A stretch of DNA of 64,000 nucleotides from JBCBDX01 sp039822005. Lineage in GTDB: Bacteria; Pseudomonadota; Alphaproteobacteria; Rhizobiales; Rhizobiaceae. The stretch spans positions 620,001-684,000 of the forward strand of contig JBCBMZ010000001.1 in NCBI GenBank assembly GCA_039822005.1, read 5' to 3'. Made by a program: the position numbers and the translations under genes. The notes under the pieces were generated by a model. The model saw only the letters and a program-made list of their open reading frames with translations, was not told the DNA's origin and searched no databases. This document shows, piece after piece, positions 32,851 to 41,689 of this stretch; the first letter of the stretch is position 1, and every line of letters begins with the position of its first letter.

Positions 32851-34491
32851 ATGTCTGAGAAAAAGAAAAATAAAAAACCGCAAAAACTCAAAGCGCGCCA
32901 GCCGCGCGGTTTTGTGGACCGCACCGCTGCCGATATCCGTGCGACCGATAAGATGGTCGCCAAGATCAAGACGGTTTATGAGAAATACGGTTTTGATCCG
33001 GTGGAGACACCGATGTTTGAATATACCGATGCGCTCGGCAAGTTTCTGCCCGACACGGATCGCCCGAATGCCGGTGTGTTCTCGGTGCAGGATGATGACG
33101 AGCAGTGGATGAGCCTGCGCTATGATCTGACCGCGCCGCTCGCCCGCCATGTTGCGCAAAACATCAACGAGATCGCGCTGCCCTATCGCACCTATCGCAA
33201 TGGCTGGGTGTTCAGAAACGAAAAGCCCGGCCCGGGCCGCTTCCGCCAATTTATGCAATTCGATGCCGACAGTGTCGGCGCACCCGGCGTCCAGGCAGAC
33301 GCCGAAATGTGCATGATGATGGCCGACACGATGGAAGCGCTTGGGATTGCACGCGGCGATTATGTGATCCGCGTCAACAACCGCAAGGTGCTCGACGGTG
33401 TGATGGAAGCCATCGGCCTCGGTGGTGATGAGAATGCAGAGCGTAGGCTCACAGTGCTGCGTGCCATCGACAAGCTGGACCGGCTGGGCATTGAGGGCGT
33501 GCGGCAGCTGTTGGGCGAGGGCCGAAAGGACGAGAGTGGCGATTTTACGCCGGGTTCCGGGTTGGATGGCCGCCAAATCTACGACTTGGAACGTTTTCAA
33601 GAGTTTTCAGAACGCCTTGCTCGTTCCTATCTTCCAGAGGCTGCACGTTGGCTGGGGCAGAACGAAGAAAATACCAAGCTGGCATACGGCAATTTGACGG
33701 GCGAACGCGGCCTGCAATTCCTCGGCACGAATAAAAAGCTTGAAGAGGGGGTTCGAGAACTTGAGGAACTGCATCGCATATTTGCCGCTTGCGGTTACGT
33801 TCAAGTTGCTGAGGGTGGACCTAACAAATCAGTAGGTATGGACAGGATGGCAATTGACATCACAACCTCCGTCGTCCGCGGTCTCGAATATTACACCGGG
33901 CCGGTCTACGAAGCTGAGCTTCTCTTCGATGTCACCAACGAAAAAGGCGAAGTCGTGCAATTCGGTTCTGTCGGCGGTGGTGGCCGTTACGACGGTCTGG
34001 TCAAACGCTTCACTGGCCAAGATGTGCCCGCGACCGGGTTTTCCATCGGTGTCAGCCGCCTGATGACGGCACTGAAAAACCTCGGCAAGCTCGGGCAGGA
34101 TGAGGTCAAGGCGCCGGTGCTCGTGACCGTCATGGATGGCGACACGGAAGCGCTCGGCAATTATCAAAGGATGACCCAAATGCTTCGTGATGCGAAGTGT
34201 GAGAGATTTCCTGATGGCATTCGCGCTGAAATGTATCAGGGCAATTGGAAGAAATTTCCCAACCAGCTGCGCTATGCCGACCGCCGCGATTGCCCGATTG
34301 TGATCATTCAGGGATCAGACGAGCGCGCCAATGGCAAGGTTCAGATCAAGGACATGATAGAAGGCAAACGACAGGCCGCCGCCATTGAAAGCAATGAGGA
34401 ATACCGCGCCGCCCGTCCCGGCCAGTTTGAAATTGATGCCGACCAGTTGGTGGATTCGGTCAAGAAGCTTCTGGCTGAGCAAGCCTCCTAG
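32851..34491 (+). CDS. hisS: Histidine-tRNA ligase, alphaproteobacterial type
   Basis: Charges tRNA-His with histidine. 546 residues, longer than the roughly 424 of E. coli HisRS. The N-terminus is Lys-rich (KKKNKKPQKLKARQPRGFVD). Motif 1 is around residues 45-60; motif 2 at about 118-137 reads WVFRNEKPGPGRFRQFMQFD, unlike the bacterial HERP..GRYRQFHQ version. The His-specific blocks are GLEYYTGPVYE (about 345) and GGGGRYDGLVKRF. This is the divergent HisRS of alphaproteobacteria, which recognises a tRNA-His without G-1 and with A73; that tRNA is at 9379. It is the first gene of a hisS-hisZ-hisG operon. Confidence 0.94.
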   Translation: MSEKKKNKKPQKLKARQPRGFVDRTAADIRATDKMVAKIKTVYEKYGFDPVETPMFEYTDALGKFLPDTDRPNAGVFSVQDDDEQWMSLRYDLTAPLARHVAQNINEIALPYRTYRNGWVFRNEKPGPGRFRQFMQFDADSVGAPGVQADAEMCMMMADTMEALGIARGDYVIRVNNRKVLDGVMEAIGLGGDENAERRLTVLRAIDKLDRLGIEGVRQLLGEGRKDESGDFTPGSGLDGRQIYDLERFQEFSERLARSYLPEAARWLGQNEENTKLAYGNLTGERGLQFLGTNKKLEEGVRELEELHRIFAACGYVQVAEGGPNKSVGMDRMAIDITTSVVRGLEYYTGPVYEAELLFDVTNEKGEVVQFGSVGGGGRYDGLVKRFTGQDVPATGFSIGVSRLMTALKNLGKLGQDEVKAPVLVTVMDGDTEALGNYQRMTQMLRDAKCERFPDGIRAEMYQGNWKKFPNQLRYADRRDCPIVIIQGSDERANGKVQIKDMIEGKRQAAAIESNEEYRAARPGQFEIDADQLVDSVKKLLAEQAS

Positions 34492-34502
34492 GCGCAAATG
34501 CG

Positions 34503-35609
34503 ATGACGAACTTCAACACATCATCGGCACGCGCCCGCATTGAAGACCTGCTCGTTGCGCGCAACGCAAAGCTCGCTGCGGTTGACATTCTGCAACCGGC
34601 CGAGCCTTTTTTGGATACGGCAGGCGACGAGATGCGGCGTCGTATATTCATGGCGCGCGGGGTCGATGGTCGCAATGTGTGCTTGCGTCCGGAGTTCACA
34701 ATTCCCGTTTGCCTTGCCCATTTGAAAAATGGGAAGCTGCCCGCCCGCCATGCCTATGTCGGCGAAGTGTTCCGTCAGGGTCGTGCCGAGGGCATGGAGT
34801 TTTTGCAGGCTGGCATTGAAGATCTGGGCGATACGGAGCGCACGGTTGCAGACGCGCGCATTATCACCGATGCGCTTGCGCTTCTCGACAGGCTCGATGC
34901 GGCGTCACCATTGCAGGTCACTTTGGGAGACCAGTCGGTTTTTGATGCCGTTTTGCGCGCGCTGGAACTACCATCGGGTTGGCGAGTGCGGTTGGCCGAT
35001 GCGTTTGGCGATGCAGATGCGATGGCGGCCCAACTAAAGGCGTTGTCGACACCAGCAGAAATGCCGACTTTGCCGCCGCAAATCGCTCAGACTTCGCAAC
35101 TTGATGTGGATGCGATCACAGCGTTGGTGGCCGACGAAATGCAAGCAGCTGGTTTGCCTCAGTCCGGTGGCCGCACAGCCCGTGATATCGCCAAACGGCT
35201 TTTGGGTAAGATCGACGCGGCAAATCTTGCGGTCGCGCCCGAGCGTGTCGCGCAATTAGAAGCGTTCCTCTCCGTCGATGTGCCGCTCAGCGAGGCGGTC
35301 GCTGCGCTGGATGGTTTTGCTGATGCTGCCGGAATTGATGTGAGCGGCGCAATTGCAGCCTTTGATGCGCGCATTGATGCGCTTCGATCCTTGGGGCTTG
35401 GTCTTGACACCGTCAGCTATGCGGCGTCGTTTGGTCGTGCGCTGGATTATTACACCGGACTGGTATTCGAAGTTCGTGATGCAAAGGGTGCGGTCCTCGT
35501 CGGCGGTGGGCGTTATGATCGTTTGTTGGAAATGCTGGGCGCGGGCGAACTGGTGCCCGGCGTCGGATTTTCCATCTGGCTGGATCGCATCGGGAGGGGC
35601 GCTTCATGA
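34503..35609 (+). CDS. hisZ: ATP phosphoribosyltransferase regulatory subunit
   Basis: HisRS-like protein that is not a synthetase; it binds the short-form HisG catalytic subunit and confers activation and histidine feedback. 368 residues. It keeps class II synthetase-fold pieces: RRRIFMARGVDGRNVCLRPE, HAYVGEVFRQGRAEGMEFLQ and RALDYYTGLVFE, with GGGRYDRLLEMLG near the end. No HisRS anticodon domain is present after residue 365. The ATG at 34503 is 11 bases after hisS, and the stop overlaps the hisG start. Presence of HisZ explains the short HisG. Confidence 0.93.
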   Translation: MTNFNTSSARARIEDLLVARNAKLAAVDILQPAEPFLDTAGDEMRRRIFMARGVDGRNVCLRPEFTIPVCLAHLKNGKLPARHAYVGEVFRQGRAEGMEFLQAGIEDLGDTERTVADARIITDALALLDRLDAASPLQVTLGDQSVFDAVLRALELPSGWRVRLADAFGDADAMAAQLKALSTPAEMPTLPPQIAQTSQLDVDAITALVADEMQAAGLPQSGGRTARDIAKRLLGKIDAANLAVAPERVAQLEAFLSVDVPLSEAVAALDGFADAAGIDVSGAIAAFDARIDALRSLGLGLDTVSYAASFGRALDYYTGLVFEVRDAKGAVLVGGGRYDRLLEMLGAGELVPGVGFSIWLDRIGRGAS

Positions 35610-36331
35610 CGGTGACAGTGGCACTTCCCTCCAAAGGGCGCTTGCGCGAAAAAGCGATCCAAAAGCTGGTCGACGTCGGCTATGATATCCAGGAACCTGT
35701 CGACAAGCGCAGCTATCGCGCGACCGTAAAGGGCGAAAGTGATTTGGAAATCGCATTTCTGTCCGCCTCGGAAATCGCCCGGGAATTGGCGCTTGGCAAT
35801 GTGGATGCCGGCGTAACCGGAGAAGATCTGGTACGCGAAAATGTGGCTGACAGCGAAGAAAAACTGGATTTGGCGCTCAGGCTCGGATTTGGCGGCGCAG
35901 ATGTTGTCGTCGCCGTGCCGCAAGCCTGGTATGACGTCTCCACCATGGCCGATCTGGGCGAGGTGGCCGCAAGTTTTCGCGCACGCCATGACCGGCGTTT
36001 ACGGATCGCAACGAAATATTTTGAATTGACGCAAAAGCACTTTTCGATACGCCACGGTATCCAACTCTACCGGATCATCGAGAGTTTTGGCGCGACTGAA
36101 GGTGCGCCGGCGACAGGTCAAGCTGACATCATTGTGGACATTACGTCGACCGGGGAAACGTTGCGCGCCAACCGCCTGAAAATTCTGAAAGACGGCATAA
36201 TCCTCAAATCGCAAGCGTGCCTTTTTACCAGAAAAGGTGAGCATAGCGGCACCATCTCGCGTTTGGTGTCAGCTCTGAAAAATGGGGTGCTGAAAAATGA
36301 GGCTTACGGTAAAGAGCGCAGGGACGGGTGA
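35606..36331 (+). CDS. hisG: ATP phosphoribosyltransferase catalytic subunit, short form
   Basis: First committed step of histidine synthesis: ATP + PRPP to phosphoribosyl-ATP. 241 residues, the short form without the C-terminal regulatory domain, which requires HisZ. Marks: ALPSKGRLREKAIQKL at the N-terminus, GNVDAGVTGEDLVREN, RIATKYFELTQKHF, and the PRPP loop QADIIVDITSTGETLRANRL. ATGA overlap with hisZ. The stop codon sits in a 12-bp hairpin stem-loop, 36318-36350. Downstream genes are on the other strand, so the operon ends here. Confidence 0.95.
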   Translation: MTVTVALPSKGRLREKAIQKLVDVGYDIQEPVDKRSYRATVKGESDLEIAFLSASEIARELALGNVDAGVTGEDLVRENVADSEEKLDLALRLGFGGADVVVAVPQAWYDVSTMADLGEVAASFRARHDRRLRIATKYFELTQKHFSIRHGIQLYRIIESFGATEGAPATGQADIIVDITSTGETLRANRLKILKDGIILKSQACLFTRKGEHSGTISRLVSALKNGVLKNEAYGKERRDG

Positions 36332-36350
36332 TCGGGAAACCCGTCCCTGC
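36318..36350 (+). terminator. Hairpin overlapping the hisG stop codon
   Basis: GCAGGGACGGGT and ACCCGTCCCTGC, a perfect 12-bp stem with a 9-nt loop; the TGA stop begins at the last base of the 5' arm. No T tract follows, so it may be a 3' stability element or a Rho-independent-like pause rather than a classical terminator. Confidence 0.55.
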
Positions 36351-36439
36351 ATGCCGGATAGCGGTCGATCGGGGGAACCTGTTCCAGCACTAGAAACTAC
36401 GTACGGCACCCAAAACGGATCACAAGTCCAGGTCGATTT

Positions 36440-36913
36440 TTACCAATGCGTGGTACCTGGCGCGCCTTTTATCGGGCCGGTTATCCAGGAATTGACCCAT
36501 CCACCGTAGAAATTACCCGGTTGCGGGGCGACTTGTTCGCCGTCGACCATGCAATAATCCATGGGTTCGGCATAAACGGATATGTAACCGGCGATCGGCT
36601 CAAAACGCTTTGTCGGGGCCTTGTAGCACCAGGCAGCGCGCTCCGCTGCTTTCCCGTTTACCGCCAAATCAAAGTAACTCGCACGCCCTTTCCATTCGCA
36701 CATGGATGACCCATCGACCGCGACCAAAACGCCGTCCTCAAACGCACCGGGTGGCAGGTAGTAGGTTGGCGGATGGTAGGTTTCCAACACACGCCAGGCT
36801 TCCCGGGTTTCGGCGATTGTTTTACCGGCAAACACGATCCTGATCGGCTTGGTAAATGCTTCCAGCTTGGGCGGGCGTGGGTATGTGCCGACATCTTCCA
36901 TGGGCAGATTCAT
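36440..36913 (-). CDS. DUF427 domain-containing protein
   Basis: 157 residues. DUF427 proteins form a compact beta fold of unknown function. Marks: RIVFAGKTIAETREAWRVLE, HPPTYYLPPGAFEDG, MCEWKGRASYFDLAVNGKAA and CYKAPTKRFEPIAGYISVYA. Starts at 36955 or 37015 are possible but a GGA sequence and the family N-terminus favour 36913. It diverges from the GST gene with 102 bases between; both may be stress genes sharing a promoter region. Confidence 0.83.
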   Translation of the reverse strand: MNLPMEDVGTYPRPPKLEAFTKPIRIVFAGKTIAETREAWRVLETYHPPTYYLPPGAFEDGVLVAVDGSSMCEWKGRASYFDLAVNGKAAERAAWCYKAPTKRFEPIAGYISVYAEPMDYCMVDGEQVAPQPGNFYGGWVNSWITGPIKGAPGTTHW

Positions 36914-37015
36914 ATCCTTCCTTTGTTTCCTTTCAAGCTCAAGCGCATCTTGCATATCGCTGCCATTCGCATATTTGACGCAGCAACCGCATTCCGGCAC
37001 CCAAGGATTTTCCAA

Positions 37016-37723
37016 ATGACCAAAAAGACGCTCTCCGATTTTGAGATTTCAAATCATTGGAAGCCAAGCAGTCCCCATATTATTCAGCTTTACTCTTTTC
37101 CGACCCCCAACGGTGTGAAGGCCTCGATCGCTTTGGAGGAATTGGGCGTGCCTTACAAACCGCATCTGGTGAAGCTCAACGAAACGACAACGCCGGAGTT
37201 CATGTCGCTTAACCCGAACAACAAAATTCCGGCTATCATCGATCCCGACGGCCCCAACGGCGAAGCGTTCGGCCTTTGGGAATCTGGTGCAATCCTCATT
37301 TATCTGGCAGAAAAGTACGGTGGACTGATGCCAGCTGATGCGGCCGATAAAGTTGAAACGTTGCAATGGCTGATGTTTCAGATGGGCGGTGTCGGTCCAA
37401 TGTTTGGCCAATACGGCTTTTTCGCGGTCTTTGGCGGCAAAGACATGGAAGACCCCACCGGCCGCGACCGGTACCGCAATGAAAGCAAACGCTTGCTCGG
37501 TGTTCTGGAGCAACGTTTTGCCGACGGACGCCAGTGGATTATGGGCGATGAGTATTCCATCGCAGATATCGCCATCTTCCCTTGGATACGCGGGGCCAAG
37601 ATGTTCTACAAGGCTGAAGAAGCCTTTGAGATGGCAACGCGGCCCCACACGATGGCTTGGGTGGACCGCTGCATTGAGCGGCCCGCCTCGCAAAAAGGGC
37701 TGGTTACGCCCTCACCGGAGTGA
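37016..37723 (+). CDS. Glutathione S-transferase, Nu-class-like (YfcG/YghU)
   Basis: 235 residues. N-terminal thioredoxin fold at about 20-105: QLYSFPTPNGVKASIALEEL carries the T-P-N motif of the Nu class, then NPNNKIPAIIDPDGPNG and ALWES-type glutathione-binding residues (FGLWESGAILIYLAEKYG). The C-terminal helical domain holds MGDEYSIADIAIFPWIRG. Nu-class enzymes bind two glutathiones and show disulfide-reductase and organic-hydroperoxidase activity. ATG 37016 has AAGGA 8 bases upstream; the frame continues further upstream over the DUF427 start. Its stop directly abuts that of the opposing universal stress protein gene. Confidence 0.9.
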   Translation: MTKKTLSDFEISNHWKPSSPHIIQLYSFPTPNGVKASIALEELGVPYKPHLVKLNETTTPEFMSLNPNNKIPAIIDPDGPNGEAFGLWESGAILIYLAEKYGGLMPADAADKVETLQWLMFQMGGVGPMFGQYGFFAVFGGKDMEDPTGRDRYRNESKRLLGVLEQRFADGRQWIMGDEYSIADIAIFPWIRGAKMFYKAEEAFEMATRPHTMAWVDRCIERPASQKGLVTPSPE

Positions 37724-38164
37724 TCATTCCTCCTTTGTTGTCAGCACGGCGCAATCGGCCAGTTGACACACCTTTGTCGTCACGCTGCCCATCAACAGGC
37801 TGGTGAATGATCCAAGGCCGCGGCGACCTAGCACAATCAGGTCGCCGTCGATTGCTTTTGCGTATTTGACGATAGCGCCCGCCGGATCGCCATAGCCAAT
37901 GTACGTGCCGGCGATTTCGACCGACTCATTCCTGGCGATGGCGGCGGCCTCCGCGAGCGCGTCTTTTCCCGCTTTTTCGATTTCATCTGCCGTTGGTGGG
38001 ACCGGCACAGCGTTATAGCCCACCACCATTGTATCTCCGATCAGTTGCGGTGTGTGAACCGCATAAAGTTCGCTGGAGAATGCTTTGGCGATGGCGCAAG
38101 CGTGCTGCATGGCCTGTTTCGCATTGTCAGACCGGTCGTAGCCAACGATAATTTTTTTGTACAT
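37724..38164 (-). CDS. Universal stress protein (UspA family)
   Basis: 146 residues, single USP domain. KIIVGYDRSDNAKQAMQHAC at the N-terminus carries the first strand and Asp; the C-terminus has DLIVLGRRGLGSFTSLLMGS followed by VTTKVCQLADCAVLTT, which is the ATP-binding G-x2-G-x9-G-[ST] motif. It is therefore probably an ATP-binding type. The start at 38164 follows GGGAGG by 6 bases. An FNR/FixK-type box at 38225-38238 lies about 67 bases upstream (centre), as expected for activation under oxygen limitation. Confidence 0.9.
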   Translation of the reverse strand: MYKKIIVGYDRSDNAKQAMQHACAIAKAFSSELYAVHTPQLIGDTMVVGYNAVPVPPTADEIEKAGKDALAEAAAIARNESVEIAGTYIGYGDPAGAIVKYAKAIDGDLIVLGRRGLGSFTSLLMGSVTTKVCQLADCAVLTTKEE

Positions 38165-38224
38165 TTTCTGCCTCCCAGTTGATGCATTGTCTGGAAAGCA
38201 TGCCACGCTTCCTTCTGGCGCACT

Positions 38225-38238
38225 TTGATCCTAATCAG
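38225..38238. promoter_or_regulatory. FNR/FixK-like box upstream of the universal stress gene
   Basis: TTGAT-CCTA-ATCAG against the consensus TTGAT-N4-ATCAA: nine of ten conserved bases. The centre is 67 bases from the start codon of the 38164 gene, compatible with a -41.5 activator site. Confidence 0.5.
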
Positions 38239-38379
38239 TGGGATTGACGATTTATGATATGTCGAATTAATTTTTATCAGGTGCGATGGCGTCGCCGCCT
38301 GTGGCTTCAGATAATCAGTCCTGTACGCCCGGACGCTTTTTGAGATGAAAAGCGCCTCTCGGGCGCATTTGGAGTGATG

Positions 38380-39609
38380 ATGAACGATCAATACACAGGT
38401 GAACGCCCCGCCTTCTTCTCGCGTCAAGATGGTGGCAAGGCGAAACTACCCTTTTCACATGGCGAATATAAACGCCGCCTGAAAGACCTTCGCGCCATGA
38501 TGGATGAACGGGACCTGGAGGTCGTATTGCTGACATCCATGCATAACATCGCCTATTATTCGGGCTTTTTGTATTGCGCTTTTGGCCGTCCCTATGGATG
38601 TGTCGTGACCCGAGACAATTGCACAACCGTTTCCGCCAATATTGATGCAAGCCAACCTTGGCGCCGATCGGTCGACGAAAACGTTATCTACACCGATTGG
38701 CAGCGCGACAATTACTGGCGTGCGGTCAAAGATCTGGTCGGAGAGGCCAAATCAATCGGTGTTGAGGGCGACCATCTCACTTTACAGCAAAGAGACAAGT
38801 TGATCGCGTTTTTGGATATCACCCAGGTGGTCGATGTCGCGCCCGACACGATGAAACAACGCATGATCAAGTCGACAGAAGAAATTGCCCTCATCACACA
38901 TGGCGCACAAATTGCTGATATTGGCGGGATGGCTATTCGTGATGCCATCAAACCGGGTGCAAGAGAAATCGACGTGGCAATGGCCGGGCGCAATGCCATG
39001 GAATGGGAGATCGCTCGACGGTTCCCGCTCGTTGAATACCGCGACACCTGGGTCTGGTTCCAGTCTGGCATTAATACCGATGGCGCACACAACCCGGTCA
39101 CCGCGCGCCAGTTGGAAATCGGCGATATTTTGAGCCTCAACACCTTCCCCATGATCTCCGGTTACTACACCGCATTGGAGCGCACTCTTTTCTTGGGCGA
39201 GCCGGACAAGGCATCCATGCGCATGTGGGATGCCAATATCGGGGCTCATGAGCTTGGCATTTCGCTCATAAAAGGAGGTGCAACCTGTTCGGGTATTTGC
39301 GCTGAGATCAACAAGTTCTTTCAGGAGGAAAACCTCCTTCAGTATCGTTCTTTTGGGTACGGGCACTCGTTCGGAATTCTGTCACACTATTATGGACGCG
39401 AAGCGGGCCTGGAATTGCGCGAGGACATTGATACCGTTTTGGTGCCGGGCATGGTGGTGTCGATGGAACCCATGATATGGATACCCGAGGGTGAGCCAGG
39501 CGCTGGTGGCTACCGCGAGCACGATATCCTTGTCATCGAAGAAGATGGGTCCGCGCGCAACATCACAGGTTTCCCCTATGGCTCACGCCACAATATAGTT
39601 GCGGTGTAA
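38380..39609 (+). CDS. Creatinase (creatine amidinohydrolase), M24 family
   Basis: Hydrolyses creatine to sarcosine and urea; pita-bread fold like methionine aminopeptidase but metal-free. 409 residues, against about 403 for Pseudomonas creatinase. Similarity to that enzyme is strong along the whole length: NIAYYSGFLYCAFGRPYG, SANIDASQPWRRS, NVIYTDWQRDNYW, WFQSGINTDGAHNPVTARQL, ILSLNTFPMISGYYTALERT, YRSFGYGHSFGILSHYYGRE and SMEPMIWIPEGEPGAGGYRE. The catalytic His region GINTDGAHNPVT and the late Glu in SMEP are present. GGAG sits 5 bases before ATG 38380; ATG 38377 and GTG 38374 also are in frame. No creatininase, sarcosine oxidase or urease gene is nearby. Confidence 0.92.
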   Translation: MNDQYTGERPAFFSRQDGGKAKLPFSHGEYKRRLKDLRAMMDERDLEVVLLTSMHNIAYYSGFLYCAFGRPYGCVVTRDNCTTVSANIDASQPWRRSVDENVIYTDWQRDNYWRAVKDLVGEAKSIGVEGDHLTLQQRDKLIAFLDITQVVDVAPDTMKQRMIKSTEEIALITHGAQIADIGGMAIRDAIKPGAREIDVAMAGRNAMEWEIARRFPLVEYRDTWVWFQSGINTDGAHNPVTARQLEIGDILSLNTFPMISGYYTALERTLFLGEPDKASMRMWDANIGAHELGISLIKGGATCSGICAEINKFFQEENLLQYRSFGYGHSFGILSHYYGREAGLELREDIDTVLVPGMVVSMEPMIWIPEGEPGAGGYREHDILVIEEDGSARNITGFPYGSRHNIVAV

Positions 39610-39771
39610 TTCCAGGAACTGAGCAGCAATTTCCGCCCTTGTTCCCACAGTCGATGAGTGTGCTTCGGCACTATCTACCGGCCTACGGGGAAAAAATTCC
39701 AAGAACCTGCAAAACTAAGACGATATTTAGAATTTTGGTGCATCTTTGAGCAAAATTAAAGGGTTTTGCTC

Positions 39772-41664
39772 ATGGTTGGTAAAATGGCCGCCGGCCTTTC
39801 GGTCTATCTGGAAGAGGTGATCAACTGGATTATTCCGGACTCATTGCGCGAAGATATTGGCGTCTACAAACGGGTGCGGATGTTCGTGATATCCCACTTG
39901 TTTGGACCTTTTCTCGGTCATCCAATTACGATCTACCTGTTCTTGAATGATCCCAACCCGTTCCCGCATGTGCACTTGCTGGGTTTGTCGGTCACCATGT
40001 TCTGGTTGTTCCCGATAGCCTTGCGTGCCTGGCCGAAGTTTTACCAGACGCTGGCTTTGCTATCGGTAATGAACCTGAACTTTGCAATTTTGATTACGGC
40101 GTATCATTTCGGGGGCGCCAACTCACCATTCCTGATGTGGTTCCTTGTCGTGCCGCTCCTCGCCTTCTTTTATCTCGGTTCGGGGATCCGCACTGGCGCG
40201 GCAATTTTCTCGCAGATCATTATTGGCTTGGCAGGCTTTTATCTTGTTTTCAAATTGGATGGTTCCTTCCCGCAACACATACCGATGTCTGAATTGGTTG
40301 AGATCACCATGATCTCTGCGTTTTGTGCCAGCACCTATATCTTTCTGATGTCCGCCTATTACGCGTCGGTTGTCGACTCGCAGTCCGAATTGATCAAGGA
40401 AGTGCAGCGACACGAAGCAACTACCGCCGATCTAAAGGCAGCAAAAGATGAGGCAGAACGCGCCAACGGGGCAAAATCAGAATTTTTGGCCAAGATGAGC
40501 CATGAGTTGCGAACACCGCTCAACGCGGTTCTCGGCTACAGCGAAATTCTGTTGGAAGACGCCGAACTGGATGGCAATGGGGAACAAATTGCCGATCTGC
40601 AAAAAATCAGCGCCGCCGGCAAGCACTTGCTCTCTATGGTCAACGATATCCTGGACATTTCCAAGATTGAGGCAGGCAAAGCAGATCTTTATATTGAGAC
40701 AGTCGAGGTTGAGGCGCTTTTGAGTGAAGTCGAGGTGACCGCCCGGCCGCTGGCCGCCAAAAACACCAATACATTCGAGATCGAAAAAGAGGGGAACCTT
40801 GGGCACATTGATGTGGATCTGACCAAGTTGCGTCAGGCCATCTTCAACCTTCTAAGCAATGCCGCCAAATTCTGTCAGAACGGGAGCATCAAGCTGATCG
40901 TCAAGCGTGACGAAGCGGACGACAGAATAGTTTTCGCCGTCCAGGACACCGGGATTGGTATTGGGGTCGAAGCGTTGAACTCGCTGTTTGAGAATTTCTC
41001 ACAAGCAAACGCCGGTGTTGCAGCCAAGTTTGGCGGCACAGGGTTGGGTTTGTCGCTCAGCCGCAACCTTTGCCGCTTGATGGGTGGTGACTTGATTGCT
41101 GAAAGCGTATCCGGCCAGGGATCAACATTCAGCATCATTTTGCCCACCCGAGTCGAAGCCGGTTCCGGTGCAGCAATGGATGATGCGTTGACCCCGACTG
41201 ATGTCGACAATGTACTGACAAGTGCCGCCGCCGATTTGCGGGCGATCGTTGATGCAGATCAGGAAAAGCGTTCGACCATTGCAACGGATGGCGATTTGCT
41301 GACAGTTTTGATGATCGACGACGACGAGTCCTATTTGGAGCTCATGGAGCGTACGTTGCGCAAGGACGGCTTCGACCCGATCAAGTGTAGCGAACCTCAC
41401 AAGGCTCTGGATCTGGTTAGCGAAACACAGCCGGATGTTATCCTGCTCGATGTTGTCATGCCCGGCATGGATGGCTGGTCTGTTGTCAGTGAGTTGAAGG
41501 CCTCTCCTCATACACAAAACATTCCCGTCGTGGTCGTGTCGATTATGGATTCTGAAAACACTGATCTGACAAATATGGTCGATGCCTATGTCACCAAGCC
41601 GGTCGACACTGGCCAGCTCAAATTGAAGCTCAGTGCGCTCCTGGCAACCAGGAACGCAGCATAG
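39772..41664 (+). CDS. Six-TM hybrid sensor histidine kinase with receiver domain (CqsS-like architecture)
   Basis: 630 residues. Six hydrophobic segments at about 38-58, 69-86, 93-113, 119-137, 142-161 and 176-201 make up the sensor; there is no periplasmic domain. A short coiled linker is followed by HisKA with SHELRTPLNAVLGYSEIL, phospho-His244, then HATPase with NLLSNAAKF, DTGIGIG and GTGLGLSL (about 395-450). A C-terminal receiver begins near 510 (LMIDDDESYLELME) with acceptor Asp in ILLDVVMPGMDG and Lys in YVTKPV. Six-TM sensor plus kinase plus receiver is the layout of CqsS, the alpha-hydroxyketone receptor. A single-domain response regulator follows after 25 bases. Start ATG 39772; a TTG two codons earlier is possible. 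Confidence 0.88.
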   Translation: MVGKMAAGLSVYLEEVINWIIPDSLREDIGVYKRVRMFVISHLFGPFLGHPITIYLFLNDPNPFPHVHLLGLSVTMFWLFPIALRAWPKFYQTLALLSVMNLNFAILITAYHFGGANSPFLMWFLVVPLLAFFYLGSGIRTGAAIFSQIIIGLAGFYLVFKLDGSFPQHIPMSELVEITMISAFCASTYIFLMSAYYASVVDSQSELIKEVQRHEATTADLKAAKDEAERANGAKSEFLAKMSHELRTPLNAVLGYSEILLEDAELDGNGEQIADLQKISAAGKHLLSMVNDILDISKIEAGKADLYIETVEVEALLSEVEVTARPLAAKNTNTFEIEKEGNLGHIDVDLTKLRQAIFNLLSNAAKFCQNGSIKLIVKRDEADDRIVFAVQDTGIGIGVEALNSLFENFSQANAGVAAKFGGTGLGLSLSRNLCRLMGGDLIAESVSGQGSTFSIILPTRVEAGSGAAMDDALTPTDVDNVLTSAAADLRAIVDADQEKRSTIATDGDLLTVLMIDDDESYLELMERTLRKDGFDPIKCSEPHKALDLVSETQPDVILLDVVMPGMDGWSVVSELKASPHTQNIPVVVVSIMDSENTDLTNMVDAYVTKPVDTGQLKLKLSALLATRNAA

Positions 41665-41689
41665 GGTAAAAAAGGGTAAGGGCGGAAAG

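Noticed and set aside
32839..33600. 253-codon minus-strand frame
   Set aside because: Antisense to hisS, a GC-rich gene whose complementary strand is open by codon bias.
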